From Rugalucina vietnamica (taxonomy: Eukaryota > Mollusca > Bivalvia > Lucinida > Lucinidae), in NCBI GenBank assembly GCA_964017185.1, contig OZ024870.1, forward strand, positions 24,389,621-24,453,620: a stretch of DNA of 64,000 nt, read 5' to 3'. Position numbers and translations under genes: made by a program. Numbering within the stretch: position 1 is the first letter of the stretch; the number at the start of each line of letters is the position of its first letter. Under the pieces are notes generated by a model. It was given only the letters and a program-made list of their open reading frames with translations. It was not told the origin of the DNA and searched no databases. This document shows, one piece after another, positions 21,901 to 33,073 of this stretch.

Positions 21901-23876
21901 TACGATATGTTTCATGGTATAAGTGCCTGATTGTTAGTTTGGTTTTTTCCCACCTTTTTTGGAGTGGGAATCTCTTTCTGGTTGCGCCTTTTCCTGATCT
22001 TTGCCTACTTGTACCTTTTTCATCCTTAATATGCTTGTTCTGGGCGGACTTCAATTACTTACTGTTAGAATGTGTTTTGCGCGGCGCCCGTTAACAAGCA
22101 TAAATAAAAAGCCATTCATTAACAGCACGCGTGCAAGAGAATTGCTTTATTAATACATGGCTTTCTTCTCATTAATATATGGCTGTTAATATCATGTGAC
22201 ATGGGTATTTATGCAATAATATAAGGTTGTAGGCTGCAAATACCTTTGTGGGAACATTTTACAACAGTTTACCGGTAGTCTAAAATGATCTGTGGCAATT
22301 CTGATCCACAGCAAGTACTTCCCTGGTGAGACAGGTATTAATGTTTTTGTTTCTTCATATGGTTTGGTTGTACCAAGTTGCATTGGTTGTTTCAAGATAA
22401 CCTGTATGTAGAAAGCCATCCCTAATTCTATGGCAGTTTGATCCCTGCCTTCCCAAGTCTCGTGGATGGAATTTTTAACCAAGGTACGTATACATATGAG
22501 CCGTCTCGTTAGAAAACCAACAATGCGGTTTCCAAACAGGGCTGACACAAATCAGGCTGTACTGTTACAGAAGCAGGCTACAAGCTTGAAATTTCGGATT
22601 TAAGAAGAAGAGGAAGTGTACTATCCATGTAGCGAAAACAAAGGCGCTGATCAGCTTCGCAGTTACTGCGAAGCTGATCTGCGCCTTTGTTTTCGCATAT
22701 GCATAATGCTGGTTTTCCCATGATGTGGCTCATATGACTAGATGTTGTAAGTATGACCATAGATTTTGTCAAGATGTAAATTCCAAACAGAAGCTTTCAA
22801 AATAGGATAAGGCCAATAATTAACATCAAAAAGGATGCTACCACAAAATCTTCATATTGACTGACCTTTAACCCATCCAGCCTTGATGGGCGTTTTATGG
22901 GTATAAGGCAGTCATAGACATCTTCTGACAGTGTCCTGAGAGGGGCTGTGTGTACACCCGTTTTGCTGTCTGCCTCTATATACGACTTCCACTCCGGGCT
23001 CAGGCTGTAGGCTACCATGGTAACCATTTTGACAAGCTTGAGAGCTACCTACAATGAAAGTAATAATGCAAATTTTCTTCCTTTTTTAGTGGCTAGTTTT
23101 TACATAAATTTATATGAAAAGTTATGAAAGAAATTTTAAATTAGTTATAACAGAAAAAAGGAGAAATGTTTTTAATAATTGTACATGTATAACCTGTTTT
23201 GTTCCAGTTGGTGTTTAATACCCTAGTCTAAATTTTCAGTCATGAATGGACAGAGCCACCAGTTCTGAGTCACTTTGGTGTCTTGCTCAAGAAGACAACA
23301 GAACAGCAATACAGACTTCTACCTCATGGGTCTGAGACTTCTTTTTATTTGAGCCTTCATATGAGAAAACCCACAATCTGGGTTTCCACCAAGGTTCTAC
23401 ACATACCAGGTTGTACAGCCACAAAAAATAGCTAGAAGCTCAAAATTTCATATTTAAAAAAAAAATAGTCTTCATACTATCTTTGGAGCGAAAACAGGCG
23501 CTGATCAGCTGTGCACTTACTGCACAGCTGATCTGCTCCTTTGGTTTCGCATAATGCAGATTGTTGGTTTTCTGATGTGGCGGCTCATTTAAGATCGTGA
23601 ATTTGTTGCACTGCTAGTGACAGTGGCATTGTTGGTAGAAAAAAGCAAATGACTTAAATTGTTGGTAAAAACGTTGTTTTTTTTCTTGACACAATTCAAG
23701 TTAAACCAAACCTTATATTTCCTTTCCTGTCTCTCTCTAGGTGACTTCTGGGCCAGTACAATCCGTAGATAGTCTGCAAGGTCTGGGGTATCTTCTGTCT
23801 GCCCCTTTTTACCGAGAGCTGAATTCTTGTCATGATTCTCAAAGCTTGTCCAGCGATCATCTTCATCTTCAGCCAT
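18980..23876 (-). CDS. Mab-21 domain (nucleotidyltransferase-fold) protein, MiD49/51- or cGAS-like, 6 coding exons
   Basis: Exons in transcript order: 23876-23712, 23048-22866, 22401-22273, 21201-21039, 20435-20122, 19600-18980. Phases close to 524 aa. The start is the first ATG (MAEDEDDRWTSFENHD). Residues 1-55 are charged and not hydrophobic, so the N-terminal membrane anchor of vertebrate MiD49/51 is absent. Residues about 56-320 resemble the Mab-21 nucleotidyltransferase half. The last exon (319-524) matches the Mab-21 C-terminal helical half: a W-x-L-x-LSFTEYHV block, a leucine-rich helix RHVLVLFNIL, then GFLPSFHLPRMNLL, the usual LPxxFxPxxNLL signature. The tail is basic and serine-rich. 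No catalytic GS motif is evident and the acidic pair is unclear (EDVYD, about residues 97-101, is a candidate), so this may be a pseudoenzyme or adaptor. Exon 3 rests mainly on splice sites and phase and is the least certain. Alternatives: a cGAS-like receptor or an invertebrate MiD relative. The family call is by eye. Confidence 0.8.
20561..20775 (+). mobile_element. tRNA-derived SINE (type 1)
   Basis: GCGGCCCCCATGGCGGAGCG start, diverged B box GGGTTCCAGCCCG, type 1 body ending TTGAAAGGGACGTAAAAC. In an intron of the Mab-21-type gene. Confidence 0.85.
21419..21522. repeat. Hairpin with CATTCATTAACATTCGCTAG arms
   Basis: Arms of about 42 bp (ending GTGTTGAAAAC) around a 17-bp loop. CATTCATTAAC recurs at 22114, so the hairpin may be one end of a larger element. 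Confidence 0.8.
21885..22025. repeat. Dispersed repeat shared with 29597-29760
   Basis: Both contain a GCTGCTCAYTCGGCT start and CGCCTTTTCCTGATC plus CTTACTTGTACCTTTTT at the end. Confidence 0.65.
22498..22731 (-). repeat. GAGCC MITE, complete
   Basis: ATAT duplication at 22494-22497 and 22732-22735; in an intron of the Mab-21-type gene. Confidence 0.9.
23240..23345 (-). mobile_element. SINE type 2 fragment
   Basis: On the - strand it contains CTTCTTGAGCAAGACACC, the conserved middle of the type 2 SINEs. Confidence 0.5.
23351..23586 (-). repeat. GAGCC MITE, complete
   Basis: ATTT duplication at 23347-23350 and 23587-23590. Confidence 0.9.
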
Positions 23877-24300
23877 TGTGACAAACTAATGCCAAAATTT
23901 AGATTTGATTATATCTCAACCCTTGTTTAAGGTATACAAAAAGGATACTAAAATGTTTACCAAAACTGAATCCAATGGAATGAAAGCCAAAAGGCTTCTA
24001 TGGGTCAAAATGTTAAAATTGTATCAGTTTACTTCAGACGCAATCTTTATGCATTTGATAGGTTTGTCCTTACAATCTAGGGTCTAGATTTGACTTAAAA
24101 TCTGTTAATTCAGTTAACTTTACCCAATTTCCATCTTCCTCTGTAGCGAAAACATACATGTATTAAAGAAAGAGAAATAAAGAAAACATAAATACCTTAA
24201 TTTCTTCAAATTAATATCCTGAATAATATTTGCAGTGAGATAAACGTATTAATTGTGTTGCTACCATATCCAGATAAAGCAACTGAAATTCAATACAAAT

Positions 24301-24539
24301 GAGCCGCCTCGTGGGAAAACCAACAATGTGATTTCCGTACAGGTCCGACACAAACTGGCCTGTACAGTCACAGAAAAGAGCTAGTCTTCAAGCTTGAAAT
24401 TTCGGATTTAAGTAGAAGAGGAATCGTACTATCCGAATAGCGAAAACAAAGGCGCTGATCAGCTTCGCGGTTACCGCGAAGCTGATCTGCGTCTTTGTTT
24501 TCGCCTATGCAGATTGTTGGTTTTCCCATGAGGAGGCTC
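24301..24539 (-). repeat. GAGCC MITE, complete
   Basis: AAAT duplication at 24297-24300 and 24540-24543; about 420 bp upstream of the Mab-21-type gene start. Confidence 0.9.
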
Positions 24540-24673
24540 AAATAATCTTATAATATTTGATTTGTATATACTGTCTGCTTACTTAGGATTAAAAACAGGA
24601 GATTTAAAATGTCAACATTGATTAAAATTTAAATGCTATATTTTTCTGTAAGTATTAAAGTTGATTGGCATTT

Positions 24674-24887
24674 GAGCTGCATCATGAGAAATCTGCCTTT
24701 ATGCATGTACTAAAACAAAGACACAGATCAGCTGTGCAGAGCTGATCAGTGTATTGTTTTTGCTATACGGATAGTACTAGCTCTCTTCTTATTTAATCCC
24801 AAATTTCCAGCTTCTAGCATCCTGTGAATGCACAGCCCATTTGCATGGGACATGGTCTGAAACCCCGAATTTCTCTTAACATGGCTC
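24674..24887 (+). repeat. GAGCC MITE, shortened inner hairpin
   Basis: ATTT duplication at 24670-24673 and 24888-24891. Confidence 0.8.
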
Positions 24888-24896
24888 ATTTATACT

Positions 24897-25126
24897 TGAA
24901 CCACATCTTGAGAAAACCATATTTGCATATGCTAAAACAAAAGGGCAGATCACCTCACTCTATTAATCAATTTCCAAATACATGTATTAATCAATTTCTA
25001 AATGCATGTGTCAATGAATTTCTAAATACATGTACCATAAATAATTTCAATAATATAGCCATCTACAATGGCTGTCAAGGCTGGTTCGTGTACACCCCTG
25101 AAACTGGTTTTGTTGTGACATGGCTC
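24897..25126 (+). repeat. Degenerate GAGCC MITE with internal 26-bp repeats
   Basis: The inner hairpin is replaced by about three copies of a TTAATCAATTTCYAAATRCA unit (24961-25040). Confidence 0.65.
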
Positions 25127-25377
25127 AAAGAGGGGTATTGTGTTAACATTGAAGAACAGTGAGATTATACCCATGATCCCCGTTTTACAAGGGCAGCATC
25201 TTTACCACCATGTCACAGAAGCCTCTCGAAGCAGAAATATTTACATTTAGACACTTGTAACCGTTTAATTGTTGCTTACAGCCGGCAACAGATAAGGTCA
25301 TGTTTTCTCGAAGCAGAAAATATTTACATTTGGACACACGGTACCATTTAATTGTTGCTTACAGTGGGCAATATATA

Positions 25378-25654
25378 ATCATTACGAAAACATGCCCATG
25401 TAATAAGCAGATTTTTCTAAGTTGTAAAAATTGAAAATTTTCAGTAGGAAATTTTTTATATTTTTCTTATTTTTGCTCAAAACAGAGATTGTGGGTACAC
25501 GTTAGAACCGCCTCGGCGAGGCGGTTCTAACGAGTACCCACAATCTATGTTTTGGAGCAAAAATAAGAAAAATAGGTATACCCCTGCATACCCGTTTTAC
25601 TATATAAAAGTGGGGTTTAAGGGGGTATACATGACACGGACATGTTTTCGTGAT
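25378..25654. repeat. Family G palindromic MITE, well preserved
   Basis: Ends CATTACGAAAACATGCCCAT and its inverse; GAACCGCCTCGGCGAGGCGG at the centre. Confidence 0.85.
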
Positions 25655-25743
25655 GGGAGGGTGAGTTATCCTAGCCACACTGTTCCTGGGCAAGCCTCCC
25701 AGAGGTAGGTTACCAGAACTAAGTGTAGCACTAGCTGACAAAT

Positions 25744-25964
25744 GAGCCGCCACGAGAAAACCAACAATTTAGGTTTCCGACCAGGTCCGACACAAACTGG
25801 CCTGTACAGTTACAGAAGCAGGCTAGAAGCTTGAAATGTTAGATTTAAAAAGAAGAGGGATTGTACTATCCAAGTAGTGAAAACAAAGGCGCTGATCAGC
25901 TGTGCAGTTACTGCACATCAGATTTTCGCACATGCAAAAACCTGGTTTTCTCATGACGCGGCCC
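25744..25964 (-). repeat. GAGCC MITE, inner hairpin partly lost
   Basis: The right arm of the inner hairpin is truncated, and no matching duplication was seen. Confidence 0.8.
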
Positions 25965-26149
25965 ATATGGCCCATTGTTTTTTCCAATATACTCAAATGC
26001 TTGGCATGACAAAGGACAAACACAAGGTTTTTTCATGTTTATTAATTACATAGTAATAATACTTTCATGCAACATGGTTTGATGCCTTCTAATGTGTATA
26101 TTTTGACTTATGATAATGAGGTTTTGGTGTCTAACAGGTATTAACATTA

Positions 26150-26359
26150 GAGCCGCCCCGTGGGAAAACCAACAATCTGCATAGGCAAAAGTAACCGCGA
26201 AGCTGATCAGCGCCTTTGTTTTCGCTACACAGATAGTACACTTCCTCTTCTTCTTAAATCCGAAATTTCAAGCTTCTAGCTCTTTTCTGCGCTTGTACAG
26301 GTCAGTTTGTGTCGGACCTGTTCTGAAACCACATTGTTGGTTTTCCCACAGGGCGGCTC
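26150..26359 (+). repeat. GAGCC MITE, inner hairpin left arm deleted
   Basis: ATTA duplication at 26146-26149 and 26360-26363. Confidence 0.88.
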
Positions 26360-26823
26360 ATTAATGTGCATGAATCATACTTTACAACAAATTATCTTTG
26401 GAACAAATCATACAATGCAACAAATTAACTTTAGAACATTTCTTGTAAAATGATTTTATCAAAACTTGTCACAGCTTATCCAGCATAGAAGAAAAGCTAT
26501 TCTACTATGATTGTAGTAGACTCATGTCACAGATTTACCGTTATCAATATGAATGACATGCCTGTTTCTATTCGTCAAATCCATTCAATTCATTCTTTTT
26601 TAAAACAATAAATCAATGATACAAGTACTGATCATAACAGAATCATATTTGTCTATCAAATACAATCATCAAAATAACAAAACAGTTTGCTACGGTAACC
26701 CATCCATCCTTCACTTTTATAAGGAAGAACAGAAAATTTGATCAGAATGATTATCTAAAACTTTGTTATCAATATCTGGATGATTGACAATAATATAAAC
26801 CTGACATGCAAATAACTGTCCTT
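26360..26823. other. No gene or repeat recognised
   Basis: A/T-rich, with no ORF above 60 codons that looks protein-like. Confidence 0.5.
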
Positions 26824-26827
26824 AAAT

Positions 26828-27057
26828 GAGCCACCTCATGAAAAAAAAAAACCAACAATCTGCATATGCGAAAACAAAGAGGCAGATCAGCTTCATGCTT
26901 AACAGGAAGCTGATCTGCCTCTTTGTTTTCGCTACATGGATAACACTCTTCCTCTAAATCCGAAATTTCAAGCTTCTAGCCTGCTTCTGTGACTGTACAG
27001 CCTGATTTGTGTTGGACCTGTTCGGAAACCACATCCTTGTTTTTCTCATATTAGTTC
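26828..27057 (+). repeat. GAGCC MITE, complete
   Basis: AAAT duplication at 26824-26827 and 27058-27061; the A run near the left end has expanded. Confidence 0.88.
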
Positions 27058-27300
27058 AAATAGTCAATTTTACAAGCAAAACTTGTTCCCTCATGAGAAA
27101 CTTGCTACTGCGCCTACAGACAAGCACACATCAGCAGTGCAGTGTGGTCTAGTTTGTTCAATCTGACCTTCATGCTGAGCCCTGCTGAGCATGAAATATA
27201 TTCCACTCATAAATCAACAGTGGTTAGTTTTACATTCAAGAGCAGGAACATCAGGAAAACATGTCCATGCAATGAATACCGCTTAAATCAAACTTTTATT

Positions 27301-27443
27301 GAGCCTGTGCGTGAGAAAACCAACAATTTGGGTTCCGTCCAGGTCTGACACAAACCGGCCTGTTCAGTCACAGAAGCAAGCATGCTAGAAGCTTGAAATT
27401 TCTGATTTAAGAAGAAGGATTGTACTATCCTAACAGCAAAAAC
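27301..27443 (-). repeat. GAGCC MITE, left half only
   Basis: The sequence passes straight into a family B element at about 27443. Confidence 0.75.
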
Positions 27444-28086
27444 ATTGATTACCCCTTCCTATTGATGCTTCACATAAAATTTGGCTTTGATTGGCCAAGC
27501 GGTTTCAGAGGAGATGATGTTTGAATATTATGGTAATATACATGTATATTGCCCCGGGGTGGGGACATATGAGCCCCTGGGGTCAATTTTTTTTCAGAAT
27601 CATTAATGTTCAGTCCTACTGCCCAGTTCCTGCAAGACTTTCACTTTAAATGACTTTAAATGACATTTTAAAAGTTTTCCCCATTCAAATGCATTGGCGA
27701 CCTATGTTGACCTTGCCGTAAAATAAGTCAAGGTCATCACAGGGTCATGATTTATATACACATGGTAGTGCTTGAGCCATCAATGCTTCATGCCAAGTTT
27801 CGTTGAAATCAGTCCACCGGTTCTGGAGAAGAAGATTTTTGAAGGGTTTTTACCATATATGGGCATGGCGGCCATCTTGGTCATGTGACCTGGATTTCTT
27901 ATATACACATTGGTCCCCCTTCCTATAGATGCTTCATATAAAATTTGGCTTTGGTTGGCCAAGCGGTTTCAGAGAAGAAGATCTTTGAAATTGTGGACGG
28001 ACGGACGACGGACGGACGACAGACGGACGCCGGATCATGGCCATCCTATAAGCTCACCTTGTGAGCCTAACGGCTCAGGTGAGCTA
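27444..28086 (+). mobile_element. Tandem-core family B element, 5'-truncated
   Basis: One and a half core units, then a GACGGACGACGG microsatellite and the terminal hairpin GCTCACC...GGTGAGCTAAAAA. Confidence 0.8.
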
Positions 28087-28218
28087 AAAATACCATTTTT
28101 TATTCTGATGAAAATTTCATATCTTTGTATATTGCATGGGCAAGTTTTCGTAATGAAATGACTAGCTAACAGATTCTGTCTTCTTAGACAATGCTTTTAT
28201 TTATAATAGTGTGAATTC

Positions 28219-29164
28219 AGGATGTTCGCTGCCAATGAAAAAGTATTCAAACTTTTTTTCTAACCACTCTTTTTTGATTCCAAAATACAACACAAGACAT
28301 TTGAAAACAAAATAAATATAGGGTAGTGTGCATTTTTTCAAGCTACAGGCCTCTGAATGAGACCTCTAGGCACCATGTTTTAAATTTGGTAAAATTAATT
28401 TAATTTTTAATTCTTTGAAACATACCTGTCTTGAACAAACATACACCTAGAATGCTTTCAAAAGTAATAATATTTACGTAACGCAGACTATTTTAGACCA
28501 AAAGCATAGAAAAATTTGCAACTTGGAGTGGATGACAAAATTTTACGATTCCTTTTTCAACCCTACCCCCATATTTGAAAAGTTGGAAAAAATCAATATT
28601 TTGAAATGTGCCAAATTCATATTTGTTGATTCAAACTTTTTCTTGTATTTTCACACAACATAGAACTTAATAATATTGTTGGAATAAAAGAAAGAAATAT
28701 ATAGGGTAGTGAGCATATAAGAGAGAACCAACAACTTGAAAATCGCCATTTTCAGCCATTCTTCGGCTATTTTGTTTCTAAAAGCCCATTTCATAAAACC
28801 ACCTAAAATTTTAAAACCAGCACACTAAAGACACAAAGACTGACTTAGAAGACCATGTACACATATACTGCTGCTAAAATAAACATCGAACTAGTGCAAT
28901 TAATTTTAAGATGTGTAATATTCAAGTTTAATCTACCCTACCCCCTGAATTTTACTGACAACTAAAATTTTCTGAAAAGTTGCAGAAAATGGGGTGAAAA
29001 AATGAAGTTTCTTAGATTGACAATTTTCATGGCCCATTCAATGCTTATCATCAATATGTATCCAGATATAAAATATTAGGAAAATATCTGCAAACGTTTC
29101 CGAGATATTCAAGAAAAGAAAAACCGGAAGTTCCGAAATGTCAAATGTTAGCAGCGAACATCCT
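28219..29164. mobile_element. 946-bp element with AGGATGTTCGCTGC inverted ends
   Basis: AGGATGTTCGCTGC at 28219 and GCAGCGAACATCCT at 29151-29164. The interior is A/T-rich with repeated CCCTACCCCC words and no transposase ORF. No clear target duplication. Confidence 0.7.
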
Positions 29165-29241
29165 TAAGTGTAAATGCTCAACTTAAAAACGACATGTATT
29201 TTGGGAAAAAAAATCAATCTTGCAGCAGGCTTCAATAATTT

Positions 29242-29475
29242 GAGCTATGGCGCGAGAAAACCTGTCTTAGGGGTTTCTGTCTAGGTCCAACACAAACCGG
29301 TCTGTACAGTCACAGAAGCAGGCTAGAGACTTAAAATTTTGGCCATAAATAGAAGAGGAATTGTACTATCTGAGCAGTGAAAACAAAGGTGCTGGTCAGC
29401 TTTGCAGTTACTGCAAAGCTGACCTGCGCCTTTGTTTATCATAGGCAAAAGTCCTGTTTTCTCATGACGCAGCTC
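29242..29475 (-). repeat. GAGCC MITE, complete
   Basis: ATTT duplication at 29238-29241 and 29476-29479. Confidence 0.88.
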
Positions 29476-29507
29476 ATTTGAAACCTGACAAGTCCTTGTG
29501 AAAATAT

Positions 29508-29597
29508 GAGCCACATCATGAGAAAAGATTTTTACATTTGTGAATGTAATCAGCTGTGCAGTAATTGCATAGCTCAACAGCACTTTTGCTTTTGGTT
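29508..29597 (+). repeat. GAGCC MITE, left third
   Basis: Cut off at the dispersed repeat beginning at 29597. Confidence 0.65.
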
Positions 29598-29760
29598 GGG
29601 AAATAGCTGCTCACTCGGCTAACCATATGTTTTCTAAGTATAAATACCTACATGTAATTGTCAATTTAGTTTTTTTCCCACCTCGGTTTTTGGAGTGAAA
29701 ATTTCTTTCTGATAGCGCCTTTTCCTGATCATTGCTTACTTGTACCTTTTTTCTCATAAC
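29597..29760. repeat. Second copy of the repeat at 21885
   Basis: The match runs from the CACTCGGCT word to the T run at 29750. Confidence 0.65.
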
Positions 29761-30094
29761 ATGACTCACATGATAACCATACAATATAGACCCCAGTCCA
29801 ACCACCTACACCTAGTTTTATGCATTATCTATTATGATTGCGTTTATAGGGGTACATGTATATATCATATTACAAAAAACATTATTCATGGTACTCAATT
29901 ACAGACATGAAAATATCAACTTCTCATCACAACTGAATACAGTTGAAAGCTGAAAAACAAGATGTGGTTTATTGCATAGACTTGTTTACAAATGTGATAA
30001 TTTGATCTTGCTCTGCAGTAAGACGCTCTACCCCTGTGCCACCACACTGTCCTGATTATTCAAACAACCAACCTAAATGCTTTGTCAAAAGCCC

Positions 30095-30245
30095 GTGACC
30101 TAGTGGTTGAGCCCCTAGCCTTGTAAACAGAGGTGAAAGATTTGACCTCGGGCTTCTCCAGCCTTTCAAAAGAGACTATAAACCTAGGTCCAATGCCATA
30201 TGAACATAGCTGTTGGTGGGATGTTAAAGCCCAAATCAATCAAGT
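30095..30245 (+). mobile_element. tRNA-related SINE, type 3
   Basis: GTGACCTAGTGGTTGAGCCC (A-box-like), TTTGACCTCGGGC (weak B box), tail GGGATGTTAAAGCCC with an A-rich end. Confidence 0.55.
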
Positions 30246-30292
30246 AACTGTCATCTTTACATATACATGTACCATTCATCATTTTCACAAAT

Positions 30293-30525
30293 GAGCCACC
30301 CCATGGGAAAACCAACAATCTGCATAGGCGAAAACAAAGACGCAGATCAGCTTCGCAGTACCGCGAAGCTGATCAGCGCCTTTGTTTTCGCTACTCGGAT
30401 AGTACAATTCCTCCTCTACTTAACTCCAAAATTTCAAGCATCTAGCATCTTTCTGTGACTGTACAGGTCGGTTTGTGTCGGACCTGTTCGGAAACCACAT
30501 TGTTGGTTTTCCCACTAGGCGGCTC
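30293..30525 (+). repeat. GAGCC MITE, complete
   Basis: Flanks AAAT and AACT, so one base of the duplication has changed. Confidence 0.88.
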
Positions 30526-30712
30526 AACTATTACATCATTGATAACCCTGGTTCATCATGACCAGCATAAACACAACTGAAAGCATCCATTGACAAAACA
30601 TAACTCAACTATTATAGTTCCACCGGAAAATTAAAAGGATACAATAAAATCTAATAAAATATTTCAAATATCTGATGACTGAATACTGAAGATATTTTTT
30701 ATGGTTTTATAT

Positions 30713-30930
30713 GAGCTGCGTCTTGAGAAAACCGGATTTTTGCCTAGGTGAAAACAAAGGCGCAGTAACTGAGAAGCTGATCAGCGCCTTTGTTTTCACT
30801 TTATGGATAGAACAGTTTCTCTTCTTTAATTTGAAATTCAAGCTTCTAGCCTGCTTCTGTGACGGTACATGTCGGTTTGTGTCAGACCTGGTCGGAAATC
30901 CTGAAGACCAGTTTTCTCGAGTCGCGGCTC
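30713..30930 (+). repeat. GAGCC MITE, shortened inner hairpin
   Basis: ATAT duplication at 30709-30712 and 30931-30934. Confidence 0.88.
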
Positions 30931-31256
30931 ATATGTAACAATACATGTATTGCTTCTGAAACTTAACTTGACAAGTTTTTGAAGTCCAATTTTTAAAACA
31001 TCTTTGCACACTGTAAATTTCGAAATGCTCACAGGAGCTTAAATTTTCCCAAGTATTTGCAAATTTGTTGCTCACAAATTCAAAGTTCTCACTTATTACA
31101 TGTGTGACAGCTTCTTATGCCTTATGCACTGCACAGGTATTCACTCATAAATTCAAGAACTCGGAAAGAATTTGGATAAAGGAAAATCATGAAATAAATC
31201 ACGAAATAAAAGTAACACAAAAATTTCCAAATTTACAGTTTATCCTGAGCAAATAT

Positions 31257-31497
31257 GAACCTGTGCGTGAGAAAACCAATAATTTAGGTTCTGACCAGAT
31301 CCGACACAAACCGGGCTGTACAGTCACAGAAGATGGTTAGAAGCTGGAAATTTTGGATTTAGAAAGTACAGGAATTGTTACAGTACTATGCGTGTAGCGA
31401 AAACAAAGGCGCTGATCAGCTTCGCATTTACTGCGAAGCTGATCTGCGCCTTTGTTTTCGACTATGCAGATTGTTGATTTTCCCATGCGGCGGCTCA
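31257..31497 (-). repeat. GAGCC MITE, complete
   Basis: Flanks ATAT and ATTT. Confidence 0.85.
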
Positions 31498-31649
31498 TTT
31501 TACAGATTAAAATCACCCTGTATTAGGCTGTATACCCTTGATACAACCAAATTTTTGCAGCTAAGATTGATGTAACATCACACATGACGCCACAAAGTGG
31601 TGTGCCTTGGTTGGGAGCAAGCTCGACTAGGCAACAACCTACAGCAAGG

Positions 31650-31893
31650 CCATGAGGAAAACATGTCCGTGTAAACCCCCTTGAACCCCACTTTTATATA
31701 GCAAAACTGGGGTATGCAGGGGTATACCTATTTTTCTTATTTTTTGTACAAAACATAGATTGTGGGTACTCATTAGAACCGCCCATGATCTATGTTTAAG
31801 CAAAAATATTAAAAATATCAACATTTAGTGAAATTTTCAATTTTTACAGCTGAAAAATCTCTGTTTATTGCATGGGAAAGTTTTCGTAATGCA
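31650..31893. repeat. Family G MITE with a deleted centre
   Basis: Both ends are present; the central GC palindrome is reduced to GAACCGCCCATG. Confidence 0.8.
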
Positions 31894-32335
31894 ATGAACT
31901 CTATGCTGTTGCCCAATTGATCTGGCTACCAATCACTGCACATCATTCCATCATGTAGTGTGACGTTGCATCAATCTGTGCAGTAACAAAATTGGATATA
32001 TCACAGATATATGGGGTGAAAATGTTCTTTATCACACTTCATCCCACTTGTCATGGATTTCTTGATCACATTGAGTACAAAAATTAATTTGTACAAACTA
32101 TTCCTCTCAAAAAAACTTCAAAAACATACTTCTAGTATCAAAACAATGACCATTTATTAAAATATATTTTAACAATATGCTCCACATACATTTATCATCA
32201 AAATCACAAAAATAAATGCACAGAAAAACATGTTTCATCCTCTTTTTTATTTTTTACTAATGATGATAAGTATTTCATAGCTGAACACAATATTTGAATG
32301 ATAATAATGTTTATGATAATAATACTTAAATCAGA
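31894..32335. other. No gene or repeat recognised
   Basis: A/T-rich intergenic sequence. Confidence 0.5.
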
Positions 32336-32570
32336 CATGGTGACCTCCATGGCTGAATGGTTTAAGTTGCTGTATCATTTGAACATCTCACTGCTGTGTC
32401 ATGTGTGGTTTCAAGCCCTGTGCAGCATGGGTCACTTGAGAGACAAGCCAAGTTCTGCTTGTAAGTGTGCTAGGTGTTTTTCTTGGGTTACTTCCGTTTC
32501 CCCCACCTACTAATTTGCCAATCTCATATGAGCTAAAATAATCTTGAAAGGGACGTAAAACAGAATAAAT
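32336..32570 (+). mobile_element. tRNA-derived SINE (type 1)
   Basis: A-box region CCATGGCTGAATGGTTTAAG, B box GTGGTTTCAAGCCC, and the type 1 body ending TTGAAAGGGACGTAAAAC. Confidence 0.85.
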
Positions 32571-32587
32571 AATCAGACATAAACACT

Positions 32588-32821
32588 GAGCCGCCTCATG
32601 GGAGAACCAACAATCTGCATATGCGAAAACAAAGGCGCAGATCAGCTTCGCGGTAACTGCGAAGCTGATCAGCGCCTTTGTTTTTGCTACACGGACAGTA
32701 CACTCCCTCTTCTTCTTAAATCCGAAATTTCAAGTTTCTAGCCTGCTTCTGTGACTGTACAGCCTGATTTGTGTCAGACCTGTTCGGAAACCACATTGTT
32801 GGTTTTCCCACGAGGTGGCTC
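32588..32821 (+). repeat. GAGCC MITE, complete, directly after a SINE
   Basis: ACT flanks on both sides; the fourth base does not match. Confidence 0.88.
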
Positions 32822-33073
32822 ACTTGCTGCGTAAACAAGTAAACATCTCAAAGCCCACCAGGAGCATAAAGCACAAAATTCTTACTTATTGCCTTCTAAG
32901 TTTTAACTATATTTCTCATGCATTATATCATGCATTTCTTTCATTTTCATGCATTACTGATAAAAAAAAAAGGCACCAGTCATTGTCCAAACCTCTAGAT
33001 TTTACTGTACACCCATTCATTTTTGAACTTTTAAAGGTTTAAGAAAAAGTTATGAAAATAATTTTCACAAAAA

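Noticed and set aside
22192..22548. 118-codon frame on the - strand as a separate gene
   Set aside because: It includes MITE sequence. Only 22273-22401 fits as an exon of the Mab-21-type gene.
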